Notes: generated from the sequence alone by a model not told the origin. Numbered from the stretch's first letter, positions 21,842 to 30,251 are shown. The stretch: DNA of 38,914 nt from an uncultured Oscillospiraceae bacterium (GCA_934569045.1 CAKTJX010000024.1:1-38914), one strand, 5' to 3'. Made by a program: numbers and translations.

Positions 21842-22000
21842 AAGTCCTCCTGTACGGAAAATGTGGATTTCCAAGTATTATACATCGGAGAATTTCCCAT
21901 TGCAAGGGGCAGGCTTCTGACGTTTTTCCGCTCCACGCTGTGGTAGAGTCTGCCTTGTAAAGGCGGCGCGTACCAAGGATATGAAAGGGGACAAGGGGTT

Positions 22001-23845
22001 ATGACGGTTGCGGGGTATTTTTTCAGGGGCAGGCGGCAGCTTTCTCTCCTGGCGGCGGAGCCGGGGGTGGAGCGGATATGCAAGGCGGTGCTCTATTGCG
22101 GCGGGGCCCTGCTGCTCTGCGCCATTCCGGCGGAGGAGAGTCCCCTGCCCCTGGGGGCTGCGGCGGTGGCGGCGAGCCCTTTCGGCTGGGCCCTGGCGGC
22201 AGCCCTGGGGGCCGGGGCCGGATACTTCCTGTTCTGGGGAGCCGGGGCGGGGCCGGGATTCCTCTGGACGGCGGCGGCCCTGCTTCTGGCCCTGGGCCGC
22301 AGGCTCACGGGGGAGCAGCGGCTTGGGGTTCCGGCCCTGTGCCTGGGGCTGCTGGCGGGCAGCGCCGGGGCGGTGTTTTCCAGGGACCCGCCGATGCTTC
22401 TGATCTGGTCCGCAGCGGCCTTTGCGGGGGTGCTGCTGCTGGGCTGGCTCCAGAAAACCATGCATCCCCTGGCCCTGTGGATGACCTTCTCCCTGGGCAT
22501 CCGGGCCCTGGCCGCGGCGGGGCTGCCGGTAATGGCCTGCCTTGCGGCGGGGGCGCTGGCATCATCCGGGCCCCTCCCGGCGGCGGCCCTGGCGGGCACG
22601 GGTCTGGAGGCGGCGGGGCTGCCCGGCATGACGGCGGGGCTCTGCGCGGCCCACTTCCTGCGCACTGTTCCTCTGAAGGAGCCCTGGCGGCGGATGATCG
22701 GCCCCTGCGCCGGATGCATCCTGGGCATGACCCTGGGCCGCAGCTGGAATATCGGGGCCTGGCTGGGGGTGAGTACCGGCGGGCTTCTGGGGGCGCTGAT
22801 TCCCTGGGCCTGGCTGCTGCCCTCCGGGAGCCGGGGGGTCAGCGGGGCCCAGGTGCAGCTGGAGCAGGCTGCGGGGGTTCTGAGCCGTATGCAGCATCGG
22901 CTGCTGGAGATGCCGGGCAGGGCACTCCCGGAGACGGACCGCATGGACCGCCTGAAAAGCATGGCCTGCGCCGACTGCCCCAGAGAGGGGAGCTGCGCCC
23001 AGAAGGACGCTATGGATGAAACTGTGTTTACCGACCCCTTGTCCTTCTCCTGCCCCCGGACGGGCCGGGTGCTGCGGGAGGCGGCACGGCTCCGGGAGCG
23101 GGAGCGGCTGCTGGAAATGCAGCAGCGCCGGCGGGAGGAATACCGCATGGCGGTGGCCCAGCAATATGGGATGCTTTCCCTGTATCTGCGGCGGGTGGCG
23201 GACGGGCTGCCCCTACACATCACTGTGGACCAGATCCGCTATCGGGTATCCGTCTCCGTGCGCTCCAGGGAGAAGGGGACCGTGGACGGGGATCGCTGCG
23301 CCGCCTTCCCCGGCCAGGGGCCCAGGTTCTATGTGCTGCTGTGCGACGGCATGGGCACGGGGGCGGCTGCCGCGGTGGAGGCCATGGAGGGCATCCGGCT
23401 CCTGAAGGGGATGCTGACGGCGGGGCTCCCGCCGGGACTGGCCCTGCGGAGCCTGAATGCCCAGCTGCTGCTCACCGGCGGCAGCGGGGCGGTGACGGCG
23501 GACCTGGCGGAAATCCGGCTGGATACGGGCTTTGTCTCTCTATATAAATGGGGAGCCGCCCCCAGCTGGCTCCTGGGCCGCCATACGGTCCGCCCCGTAG
23601 GCGGCCCGGGCCTGCCGCCGGGGGTGGAGCTGGGGGCCGCCGGGGAGCGGATTTCCCGGCTGTCCCTGCGCCGGGGAGAGTATCTCGTGATGGCCACGGA
23701 CGGCTGCGTCTTCGACCCGCCCCCGGAGCCCCAGCCGGAAATCCGCACCACCGGCGACCTGGCGGAGACCCTCCTGACCCGCACCGCCGCCGCCGAGGAT
23801 GACGCCACCCTGGCAGTCATCCGCCTGGGGCCTTTGGCGGGGTAA
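22001..23845 (+). CDS. spoIIE: SpoIIE-like PP2C serine phosphatase, short form
   Basis: This is a 614-residue membrane phosphatase. Residues 1 to about 290 form a block of some eight to ten alanine/leucine/glycine-rich membrane segments. A cysteine-containing linker follows (MACADCPREGSCAQ), then a basic coiled region (REAARLRERERLLEMQQRRREEYRMA). The C-terminal PP2C domain has LLCDGMGTG with D449 as metal ligand, and MATDG and EDDATLAVIRL motifs. SpoIIE dephosphorylates SpoIIAA to activate sigma F in the forespore and joins in asymmetric division. The Bacillus protein is about 827 residues; this one is shorter, mostly in the linker. ATG 22001 is preceded by two GGGG stretches but no ideal SD. 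Confidence 0.9.
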   Translation: MTVAGYFFRGRRQLSLLAAEPGVERICKAVLYCGGALLLCAIPAEESPLPLGAAAVAASPFGWALAAALGAGAGYFLFWGAGAGPGFLWTAAALLLALGRRLTGEQRLGVPALCLGLLAGSAGAVFSRDPPMLLIWSAAAFAGVLLLGWLQKTMHPLALWMTFSLGIRALAAAGLPVMACLAAGALASSGPLPAAALAGTGLEAAGLPGMTAGLCAAHFLRTVPLKEPWRRMIGPCAGCILGMTLGRSWNIGAWLGVSTGGLLGALIPWAWLLPSGSRGVSGAQVQLEQAAGVLSRMQHRLLEMPGRALPETDRMDRLKSMACADCPREGSCAQKDAMDETVFTDPLSFSCPRTGRVLREAARLRERERLLEMQQRRREEYRMAVAQQYGMLSLYLRRVADGLPLHITVDQIRYRVSVSVRSREKGTVDGDRCAAFPGQGPRFYVLLCDGMGTGAAAAVEAMEGIRLLKGMLTAGLPPGLALRSLNAQLLLTGGSGAVTADLAEIRLDTGFVSLYKWGAAPSWLLGRHTVRPVGGPGLPPGVELGAAGERISRLSLRRGEYLVMATDGCVFDPPPEPQPEIRTTGDLAETLLTRTAAAEDDATLAVIRLGPLAG

Positions 23846-23919
23846 CTGTAATGTAGATCAATCACTGAAATATTCATAATTTCGTGGGGAATTGGAAAAT
23901 TTAAGAACTTTTGAGCCTT

Positions 23920-24020
23920 GTAGGGGCGGCTACCAGCCGCCCGTCTGCCGTCGGGATTGAGCAGTTTGTTTTTACCGCGCTTGCCCGTTACCTTCCGGGC
24001 GGCTGGTAGCCGCCCCTACG
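23920..24020. repeat. 101-bp hairpin-ended repeat, type B copy 3
   Basis: Left arm GTAGGGGCGGCTACCAGCCG and right arm its reverse complement, both the ACC/GGT variant. The core ends TACCTTCCGGGC as in copies 1 and 4, so the orientation is the same as theirs. Confidence 0.9.
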
Positions 24021-24050
24021 GGCCTTCAACACTTGATTCGCGTTTGTAAT

Positions 24051-24092
24051 CAACGTATCTCCCCGGAGAAAAAACTTTACCTTCCCCGGAAG
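24051..24092. repeat. Palindromic repeat, type A copy 4 (degenerate)
   Basis: CAACGTATCTCCCCGG near 24051 faces GGGCATACGTTCC near 24083, with CCTTCCCCGGAAGG between. It shares words with copies 1, 2 and 5. Confidence 0.65.
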
Positions 24093-24147
24093 GGCATACG
24101 TTCCACTCGCCCGCCCAATCCTTTATACAATCTTAAAAAATTGCTCA

Positions 24148-24176
24148 TTGCAAACGGTTGTTATTTGTGGTAAAGT
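24148..24176 (+). promoter_or_regulatory. Promoter for the InlB-repeat surface protein
   Basis: TTGCAA (24148-24153), 17 bp and TAAAGT (24171-24176). It gives a leader of about 85 nt. Confidence 0.55.
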
Positions 24177-24203
24177 AACTGTAGAAGGAGTTCCAAAACC
24201 CGG

Positions 24204-24237
24204 CGGAAAACAGGCGGCCTGCCCCGTCTGCTTTCCG
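24204..24237 (+). promoter_or_regulatory. Leader hairpin upstream of the surface protein
   Basis: CGGAAA (24204-24209) and CAGGCGG (24211-24217) pair with CCGTCTG (24224-24230) and TTTCCG (24232-24237), with one G-T pair. TGTTTTG follows, so it could act as an attenuator or only stabilise the mRNA. Confidence 0.45.
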
Positions 24238-24270
24238 GCGTGTTTTGAAAAAATCATGGAGGGATCGATG

Positions 24271-27200
24271 ATGAAAAATACATCTGTTCGCAGAGCCCTT
24301 GCCTGGGCCCTGGTGCTGGTGATGACCCTGTCCGCGGTGCCCGTTGGAGTCTTCGCGGAAGAGGCGGAGCCGGTGGAGAAGTGCCTCTGCACGGAAAAGT
24401 GCACGGAGGATACCCGCAGGGAAGACTGCCCCATCTGCGCCCCGGAGGACGCGGATGTGGACGCGGTCTGCCAGGGTAAGGAAAAGCAGGAGCCCCAGAG
24501 CGCGAAGACTCCGGCAGACGAGGAGGCCGACAAGAAGGCTGCTGAGGAAGCCGCTGCCAAGGCAAAAGTTGCTGCGGAGGCAAAGTCGCAGGAAGCCCAG
24601 GACGGGGGAAATGCCGTCACTACTGTTCATATTATACTGAATTACAATGGCGGCGTTTATTATAGCCTCTTGAGGGAAGAACGGGATTTACCAAAGGGCG
24701 AACCGTTTAGCACAGACTATTATCCTATGCGTCCGGGTTATGTTTTTAAGGGCTGGTCGACGAATCAAAATGCAACACCAGCGGATGCATCGTTTGAAAT
24801 CATCCCCACGAAGGATAATACGACGTACTATGCGGTCTGGCATAAGCCGATAATCACCTTTAACCTCAACGACGGCAGCGGAACGTCCACCAGCGAGCAA
24901 GTCAATAATTCTCTACAGCTGAGCTCTCTGCCCACTCCCACCAGAGACGGCTACAAGTTTGACGGCTGGTATCAGGACGAGGAATGTAACGGCGACATTG
25001 TGACAGCAGATGGAACCTATTTTGTGGATGATACCATCCTCTATGCCAAATGGACCCCTATTAGTAAAGTTACTTTTAACGGCAACGGCGGCACGGTGGG
25101 CGGTACGGCTGATTCTGCCAGCGTGGATGTTCCGAAGGGGCAGAAGTATACGCCGACACAGACGGCAACCCGCAAGGGGTATGTCTTTGTAGGTTGGGCG
25201 ACGGACCCCGATGCGACAGAAGCGAATACGGATATCACACCCAACGAGGACATCACCCTCTACGCCATCTGGCGCAAAGCAGTGGTCACCTTCGACCCCA
25301 ACGGCGGCAGCGTAACGCCCACCGACGCGGAACTCAACGACGTGCAGAAACTGGACTCCCTGCCCACACCTACCAGAGACGGCTACATTTTTGACGGCTG
25401 GTATCGGAATCAGGACGGCTCCGGCGAAAAGATTGATAAGGATACGATTTTTGAGGGTGACGCAACAGTTTACGCTGCCTGGACCCCCATTACCTACACC
25501 GTCACCTTTAACGGAAACGGCGGCACGCTGCGGGATAGCGGGGCTGCCGTAACGGAGCCGGTTTCGGTGTCCTACGGTGCGAACGTTGACGGGCCGACCT
25601 TTGAAAGAGAGAACTACACCTTCAACGGCTGGGCCCGGAACGCCGACGGCACGGACCCGGTTACAGACCTGAATAACCTGACGACCACGGACGGGGCCTC
25701 TGTAACCCTCTATGCCCAGTGGACCTACGATGTCCGGACAGTCACCTTTGACGCAAAGGGCGGCACGGTCTCCGGAGAGCCTACCGTGACCCGTATGACC
25801 CGGCAGAACCCCGCCAACACCCTGGAAGAATTGCCCATCCCCGATGCGCGGAAGGACTACCGCTTCCTGGGCTGGTATCTGAGTGACGGAACCAAGGTCA
25901 CCACGGAGACCGTGTTTGATAAGGACACCACCGTCACCGCAAGATGGTTTGAGGCGATTATCCCCGATGGCGTGGAGGTTCCGGACGCGTTCTTTGACAG
26001 CGATGCTATGAAGGACGCAAGCGGCCTGGAAATCCGGATGGAACAGTCGGACAATCCGGCTGTGAAGACCCTCCTGGCGCTGCTGAAAAATTACGTTCAG
26101 GACAACGCCGGGAAGGACGCCGCCAATCCCCTGCTGAACCTGTCCCCGGATCGCCTGGACGAGATCGACAGAAACGTGATCGAGATGGCTGTCTATCCCA
26201 AGAAACAAGATGGCCAGCCATATGAGCTCAAGCAGACGGGCACCCCGCTCTCCTTCTACATCGATCTGGCCCAGGATTGGGACAAATTCGAGAACCGGGA
26301 GCTGATGGTTGCCAGAGTTCACGAGGGGGCCCTGGATTTCCTGAATCTCTCCGACGGGAACGGAGAGGGCTACTCTGTAGATCGAATCAATCATCTGGTG
26401 AAAATCCACGCCAACAAGTTCTCCACCTACGCGGTTCTGGCCGTGCCCTATACCGTCCACTTTGACCCCAACGGCGGCTCCATGAAAGCCAAAGACGTGC
26501 TGACCGGAACCGACGGCAAGCTGACGGAAAACCTGCCGGACCCCGGCACCCGGACGGGCTACACCAGAAACGAGGACCTGAACAAGGTCTGGAAGAATGG
26601 AAGAAATTATGTAAACCAGAATACGGTCTACACCGCCAACACCACCCTGGTTGCCCAGTGGACCCCCATCACCTACAAGGTCACCTTCAACGGCAACGGC
26701 GGCAATGTGAAGAACACCCTGAAAACCACCGACACTGTGACCGTGGCCTATGATGTGGAGATCACCCCGGCCACCTTCGTCCGGGACTACTACAAGCTCA
26801 CCGGCTGGGCGAAGAACGCCGACGGCACCGAGGCCATGACGACTCTGAAAAACCTCACCACCACCCAGGGCGAGGAGATCACCCTCTATGCCCAGTGGGA
26901 ATACGTCCCCCGGAAGGTAACCTTTGACGTGGGCGAGGGCTTCACCGTCACCAAGGACGGCAAGGACGTGCGCACCGTGGACGTGCTCACCCAGGAGGAC
27001 CCCATCAACACGGTCAAGGCAAAGGATATCCCCGTGCCCAACGAGCGGGAGGGCTGGGTGTTCCAGGGCTGGTACACGGAAAAGGACGGCAAGGGCAGCC
27101 TGGTGGTCCCCGGCGGTGCCAGCAAGGCGACGGTCTTCAAGACCGATGCCACTGTCTACGCCTACTGGAAGGAGTTCGAGCCCATCACCGTCACCCTGAA

Positions 27201-27534
27201 CGCCAAGGGCGGCACCATGCGGCTGAACGGCAAGAACGTGAGCTCCACCACCATGGAAACCAAGTGGCCCGGTGTTCTGGACGGTGCTCTTCCCACCCCC
27301 GGCCGCACGAACTATAAGTTCCTGGGCTGGTACACCGGCGCGGGCATCAAGGTAGACGAGGATACGATCTTCCTGCGGGATACCACCATCTACGCCCGCT
27401 GGCAGCGTGCCGTCTCCCGTACAGGCAACCCCAAGACCGGCGATCAGGTCCGCCTGGGCCTGGCCATCGGCATCCTGGCCGTGGCCGCGGTCGGCTTAGG
27501 CGCGGCGGTTGTGATCAAGAAGCGGAAGAAGTAA
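24271..27534 (+). CDS. Secreted InlB-repeat (Flg_new) surface protein with NPKTG sorting signal
   Basis: This is a 1087-residue protein starting at ATG 24271, 7 nt after GGAGGG (24268 also possible). A signal peptide (KNTSVRRALAWALVLVMTLS, cut near VFA/EE) leads into a cysteine-rich CLCTEKCTEDTRREDCPIC patch and an alanine/lysine/glutamate helical linker. I count ten InlB-type repeats (V-TFNxNGGT ... YxFxGWY ... TLYAxW): six at about 114-560 and four at 727-1047. They flank a different domain at 563-724. The end is N1053-P-K-T-G-D, a hydrophobic helix and KKRKK. This is a wall-anchored adhesin or scaffold. The sortase gene that follows, on the other strand, is its probable partner. Confidence 0.88.
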   Translation: MKNTSVRRALAWALVLVMTLSAVPVGVFAEEAEPVEKCLCTEKCTEDTRREDCPICAPEDADVDAVCQGKEKQEPQSAKTPADEEADKKAAEEAAAKAKVAAEAKSQEAQDGGNAVTTVHIILNYNGGVYYSLLREERDLPKGEPFSTDYYPMRPGYVFKGWSTNQNATPADASFEIIPTKDNTTYYAVWHKPIITFNLNDGSGTSTSEQVNNSLQLSSLPTPTRDGYKFDGWYQDEECNGDIVTADGTYFVDDTILYAKWTPISKVTFNGNGGTVGGTADSASVDVPKGQKYTPTQTATRKGYVFVGWATDPDATEANTDITPNEDITLYAIWRKAVVTFDPNGGSVTPTDAELNDVQKLDSLPTPTRDGYIFDGWYRNQDGSGEKIDKDTIFEGDATVYAAWTPITYTVTFNGNGGTLRDSGAAVTEPVSVSYGANVDGPTFERENYTFNGWARNADGTDPVTDLNNLTTTDGASVTLYAQWTYDVRTVTFDAKGGTVSGEPTVTRMTRQNPANTLEELPIPDARKDYRFLGWYLSDGTKVTTETVFDKDTTVTARWFEAIIPDGVEVPDAFFDSDAMKDASGLEIRMEQSDNPAVKTLLALLKNYVQDNAGKDAANPLLNLSPDRLDEIDRNVIEMAVYPKKQDGQPYELKQTGTPLSFYIDLAQDWDKFENRELMVARVHEGALDFLNLSDGNGEGYSVDRINHLVKIHANKFSTYAVLAVPYTVHFDPNGGSMKAKDVLTGTDGKLTENLPDPGTRTGYTRNEDLNKVWKNGRNYVNQNTVYTANTTLVAQWTPITYKVTFNGNGGNVKNTLKTTDTVTVAYDVEITPATFVRDYYKLTGWAKNADGTEAMTTLKNLTTTQGEEITLYAQWEYVPRKVTFDVGEGFTVTKDGKDVRTVDVLTQEDPINTVKAKDIPVPNEREGWVFQGWYTEKDGKGSLVVPGGASKATVFKTDATVYAYWKEFEPITVTLNAKGGTMRLNGKNVSSTTMETKWPGVLDGALPTPGRTNYKFLGWYTGAGIKVDEDTIFLRDTTIYARWQRAVSRTGNPKTGDQVRLGLAIGILAVAAVGLGAAVVIKKRKK

Positions 27535-27549
27535 GATAAAACGCAGCAA

Positions 27550-27586
27550 TCCCCGGACGGCAACCCGTCCGGGGAGTTTTGCTGTC
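27550..27586 (+). terminator. Terminator of the surface protein gene
   Basis: CCCCGGACGG-CAAC-CCGTCCGGGG with AGTTTTGCTG after it; CAGCA/TGCTG extends the stem. It lies about 20 bp after the stop. Confidence 0.88.
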
Positions 27587-27609
27587 AGCGGTAAGTAATT
27601 ACAGATTCG

Positions 27610-27666
27610 GTTGAACGTATACCCCCCAGCTTCCCCTCCGGGGAAGCTGGGGGGTATACGTTCAAC
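27610..27666. repeat. Palindromic repeat, type A copy 5 (27-bp perfect arms)
   Basis: The arm GTTGAACGTATACCCCCCAG continues through CTTCCCC to 27636 and is repeated inverted without error from 27640 to 27666 around a 3-nt TCC centre. The outer GTTGAACGTATACC matches copy 1. Confidence 0.9.
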
Positions 27667-27756
27667 GGGGCAAATTGTCCATTGTCAATGCGAATCAATC
27701 GTTAGAATGTTCATAATCCCATGGCTATTCCGGGGACTTTAAAACTTTTGCGCCTT

Positions 27757-27857
27757 GTAGGGGCGGCTATTAGCCGCCCGGAGACGACGGGGTTAGCGTG
27801 TTTGGTCTTCACAGTTCCCTTTCGATACCTTCCGGGCGGCTGGTAGCCGCCCCTACG
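27757..27857. repeat. 101-bp hairpin-ended repeat, type B copy 4
   Basis: Left arm ATT variant, right arm GGT variant. Its flanks carry an outer inverted pair, CAATGCGAATCAA near 27688 and TTGGATTCGCATTG near 27871, so the full unit is near 200 bp. It fills most of the 355-bp gap between the surface protein and sortase genes, along with type A copy 5. Confidence 0.9.
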
Positions 27858-27889
27858 GGCCTTCAACATTGGATTCGCATTGTTAACTG

Positions 27890-28762
27890 TCACTTGGAAA
27901 TCGGCACGATTTCCCTGCACACTGCATGCACCGCCAGCCGTTCTACCCCGCCCATGCAGGTGGAGAGGGTTAACACCTGATCTGCCTCCGTCAGGGTGTC
28001 CTCCGTCCGGTGCTGGGAGGCCTTTTGCGTTTCCAGCAGGGCGGTTTTCCAGGCCTCATCCTGGGTGTAATCCGCGGTGTAGACCCGGGTGTCCAGGGCG
28101 TTGATCCGCTCCACGGCGAAAATCTCATAAACCCGGGTTTCCTGGGGCAGGAAGAGCAGGACGGTTTTGTCCTGGGTGCGGAAGAACTCCGGGCCCTCCC
28201 ATTTGCCCAGGGGCTGGAACATGGTTCCGTCCTTCATGCAGTGGCCGTAGAGAATGTTGTGCGGCTGGGAAAAGTCCCCGGCGTTCCGGTAGTCCAGGAA
28301 GATGGCCCCGTTGTCGCTCTTCTGGTTGTCCCAGCTGTGAGTGGTGTAGTAGGCGTTGTCCTCTCCCAGGACGATGGGGTAATTGATATTTTCCAGGGCG
28401 GGCATCTGAAGCCAGGCCACCACATCCCCGTTTTTCGCCCGGAGGCCGTCAAAGTCGATGGTGGGGAACCTGGGGGGCTCTGTGGGCGGGGCGGTGGTTT
28501 CGGCGGGCTCGGTGGCCGCCGGGGCTGTGTTCTCCGGTGCAGCCGTTTCCGGGGGCACGGTTTCCGTGGCTGCCTGGGTGCTGATCGGGGTTACATAATT
28601 CTCCACCGTCCGGCGGCTGTCCGAGCGCACTCTGGCACCCTGAAGCAGGAATTTTCCAAAAAGAAATGCCGGAATCAGCGCCAGCACACAGCACAAAATC
28701 CCCACCCACAGAAAGGGGCGGGGCGTTGCCTTGCGCTGATATTTTCCGCGTTGTCGGGACAT
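27890..28762 (-). CDS. srtB: Class B sortase
   Basis: This is a 290-residue transpeptidase that joins surface proteins to the cell wall. One membrane segment at 17-40 gives a type II anchor. A threonine/proline/alanine-rich stalk (about 60-100) follows, then the catalytic barrel with H174 in ILYGHCM, C269 in TLSTCMGG and R275 in ERLAVHAV, the full triad. The long PxxLxxxNxxxxxWLQMPALENINYPI entry and the helical stretch before the His fit class B. GAGAGGAA precedes the ATG. It lies between an NPKTG-ended repeat protein and another secreted protein, so these are likely substrates; class B and clostridial sortases accept NP- or PP-type motifs. Confidence 0.92.
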   Translation of the reverse strand: MSRQRGKYQRKATPRPFLWVGILCCVLALIPAFLFGKFLLQGARVRSDSRRTVENYVTPISTQAATETVPPETAAPENTAPAATEPAETTAPPTEPPRFPTIDFDGLRAKNGDVVAWLQMPALENINYPIVLGEDNAYYTTHSWDNQKSDNGAIFLDYRNAGDFSQPHNILYGHCMKDGTMFQPLGKWEGPEFFRTQDKTVLLFLPQETRVYEIFAVERINALDTRVYTADYTQDEAWKTALLETQKASQHRTEDTLTEADQVLTLSTCMGGVERLAVHAVCREIVPISK

Positions 28763-28886
28763 AGGGTTCCTCTCTTTCTTCCACTATCACCAACGGAAGC
28801 ACAGGGTATACATACAATGCGAATCAAGATCTGAAATGTTCCAAATATCATAGATATTTCGGGGAATTTCAAAACTTTGGAGTCCC

Positions 28887-28987
28887 GTAGGGGCGGCTAC
28901 CAGCCGCCCGGAAGGCATCGAAAGCGTATGGTGAGGTTGAAACGTTCACTCCCGCTCGCTTCCGGGCGGCTAATAGCCGCCCCTACA
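28887..28987. repeat. 101-bp hairpin-ended repeat, type B copy 5 (core inverted)
   Basis: Left arm ACC variant, right arm ATT-type (CTAATAG). The core matches copies 1 and 4 only when reverse-complemented (TTTCGATGCCTTCCGGGC), whereas its left flank (ATTTCGGGGAATTTCAAAAC) lines up with copy 4 in direct orientation. Confidence 0.9.
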
Positions 28988-29030
28988 GACAGTCCTATTT
29001 TGATTCGCGCGGATATTGCCTTTGGAAAAG

Positions 29031-30059
29031 TTATCCCGCTTTCCGCTTGCAGTCCACCAGGAACGCTGCGCAGGCCATGGCGCTGAGGGCGCCCAGGGAG
29101 GTGACGATCAGCTCCATGGGCCGGTTGTCGCCGGTGGCGGCGGTGGCCTTGGGGTCGATGGCGGTGTAGTTTACATACAGGTTTTCCAGCACTTCATTGC
29201 CGTTCATAACCAGGATGCTGGCCTGATAGTGGCCCTGCTTGGCATCGAATTCATTGGCCGGAACGGTTTCGTAGTTGCTGCCTGTGGCGGAATACTTAAT
29301 GCCGGGCTCCTCGGAGACGGTGATCCCCTCCGGCAGGGTGTCCCAGCCGCCCCATTTTATAGGCGTATGGTAGTCGGCGGGCAGAGTGATGTCGGCGGTC
29401 TCCAGGAATACGTTGAAGCGCACATCGCAACCGGTGCACTTTACCTCCGTCTCGGCCTTCTGGGTGCCGTTGCCGGTGGTGGTGACGGTCCAGCTGTGGG
29501 TATGGGCAGGGGTTCCGCCGGAAACAGTGGAAACGTCCTCCTGAATGGTGGTGGTGATACTTCCGGTCACCAGCTCATTGGTGAGCAGGAAACCGCAGCC
29601 CTGGGCATTGGAGTAGTTGTCACCAATGAAGATGGTTGCAACATCAGAACGGGCCGCAATGCCGCCGTAGGCGATATGCGCGCCGTCTCTTGTGAGCTCA
29701 TAGACCTGCACCTGGGTCGGTCTGACACCGTAGGTCTTGGCAAGGCTGCTGATGATGCTTGTAAAATAGGTGCCGCTGCCGGACAATGTACCTGTATACA
29801 GTCCCATGGGGGTCAAAACCCAGTTGGCGGCGGACTCACACTGCACCCCGTTTGCGCCGTAGGGTTTGGAAATATTATAGAGCGACACGGAATCGCCGGC
29901 CTTGGGAAACGCGGGGGTTCTCCAGCAGTCCTGGGCGTAGAGGAAAGTCAGCGCTCCCTCTGCGGAGGCCTTCACCGGGGAAACGCACACCAGGCACACC
30001 AGCATGGCAACGCTCAGAAGCATGGCAAACAGCCGCTTGGAACCAAAATTCTGTTTCAT
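29031..30059 (-). CDS. Secreted, membrane- or wall-anchored protein, function unknown
   Basis: This is a 342-residue protein with a clear signal peptide (KRLFAMLLSVAMLVCLVCVS, cut near SAEG). The mature part has no family I recognise. Residues 35-150 include CWRTPAFPKAGDSVSLYNIS and a GGIAARSDVATIFIGDNYSNAQGCGF stretch; residues 180-290 are threonine-rich and beta-like, with a CTGC pair. The C-terminus is ATGDNRPMELIVTSLGALSA, a hydrophobic helix ending in CKRKAG. This keeps the TGD and tail of a sorting signal but lacks the NPK- or LP- residues before it. The start at 30059 follows AGAGGA, and the same leader word, GAAAGAGAGGA, precedes the neighbouring sortase. Confidence 0.75.
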   Translation of the reverse strand: MKQNFGSKRLFAMLLSVAMLVCLVCVSPVKASAEGALTFLYAQDCWRTPAFPKAGDSVSLYNISKPYGANGVQCESAANWVLTPMGLYTGTLSGSGTYFTSIISSLAKTYGVRPTQVQVYELTRDGAHIAYGGIAARSDVATIFIGDNYSNAQGCGFLLTNELVTGSITTTIQEDVSTVSGGTPAHTHSWTVTTTGNGTQKAETEVKCTGCDVRFNVFLETADITLPADYHTPIKWGGWDTLPEGITVSEEPGIKYSATGSNYETVPANEFDAKQGHYQASILVMNGNEVLENLYVNYTAIDPKATAATGDNRPMELIVTSLGALSAMACAAFLVDCKRKAG

Positions 30060-30215
30060 AGAAATGTCCTCTCTTTCTGCCCCGGAGGGGGCTTCCGCTT
30101 CAAGCACTCCATCAAAATGTCGCTTTAAGCGTCTTTCTGTCGGTATCATAGCATATCGTGAGGGAGAGAAACAAAAATCCGCCCGAAATGCCGTTTTCCG
30201 GCCCCGAAATGCAGA

Positions 30216-30246
30216 GGGACGTGCCGCGTTCTGTGCGGCACGTCCC
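30216..30246. terminator. Hairpin downstream of the CDF transporter
   Basis: GGGACGTGCCGC (30216-30227) and GCGGCACGTCCC (30235-30246) make a perfect 12-bp stem. GATTTT follows on the plus strand; there is no strong T-run leftward. Confidence 0.6.
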
Positions 30247-30251
30247 GATTT

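Larger units (their letters stand above)
23846..24147. other. Gene-free region with type B copy 3 and type A copy 4
   Basis: About 300 bp between spoIIE and the adhesin promoter. It contains the type B element at 23920-24020 and a degenerate type A palindrome at 24051-24092. The left flank (TTTCGTGGGGAATTGGAAAA region) resembles the left flanks of B copies 4 and 5. No convincing coding frame. Confidence 0.7.

Noticed and set aside
24913..26460. Long minus-strand frame opposite the InlB repeats
   Set aside because: Repeat-derived reverse frame; the plus strand has signal peptide, repeats and sorting signal.
24600..27420. CRISPR-like or tandem DNA repeats in the surface protein gene
   Set aside because: The repetition is at the protein level (InlB repeats), with diverged DNA and no regular spacers. 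No CRISPR array was seen anywhere in the window.
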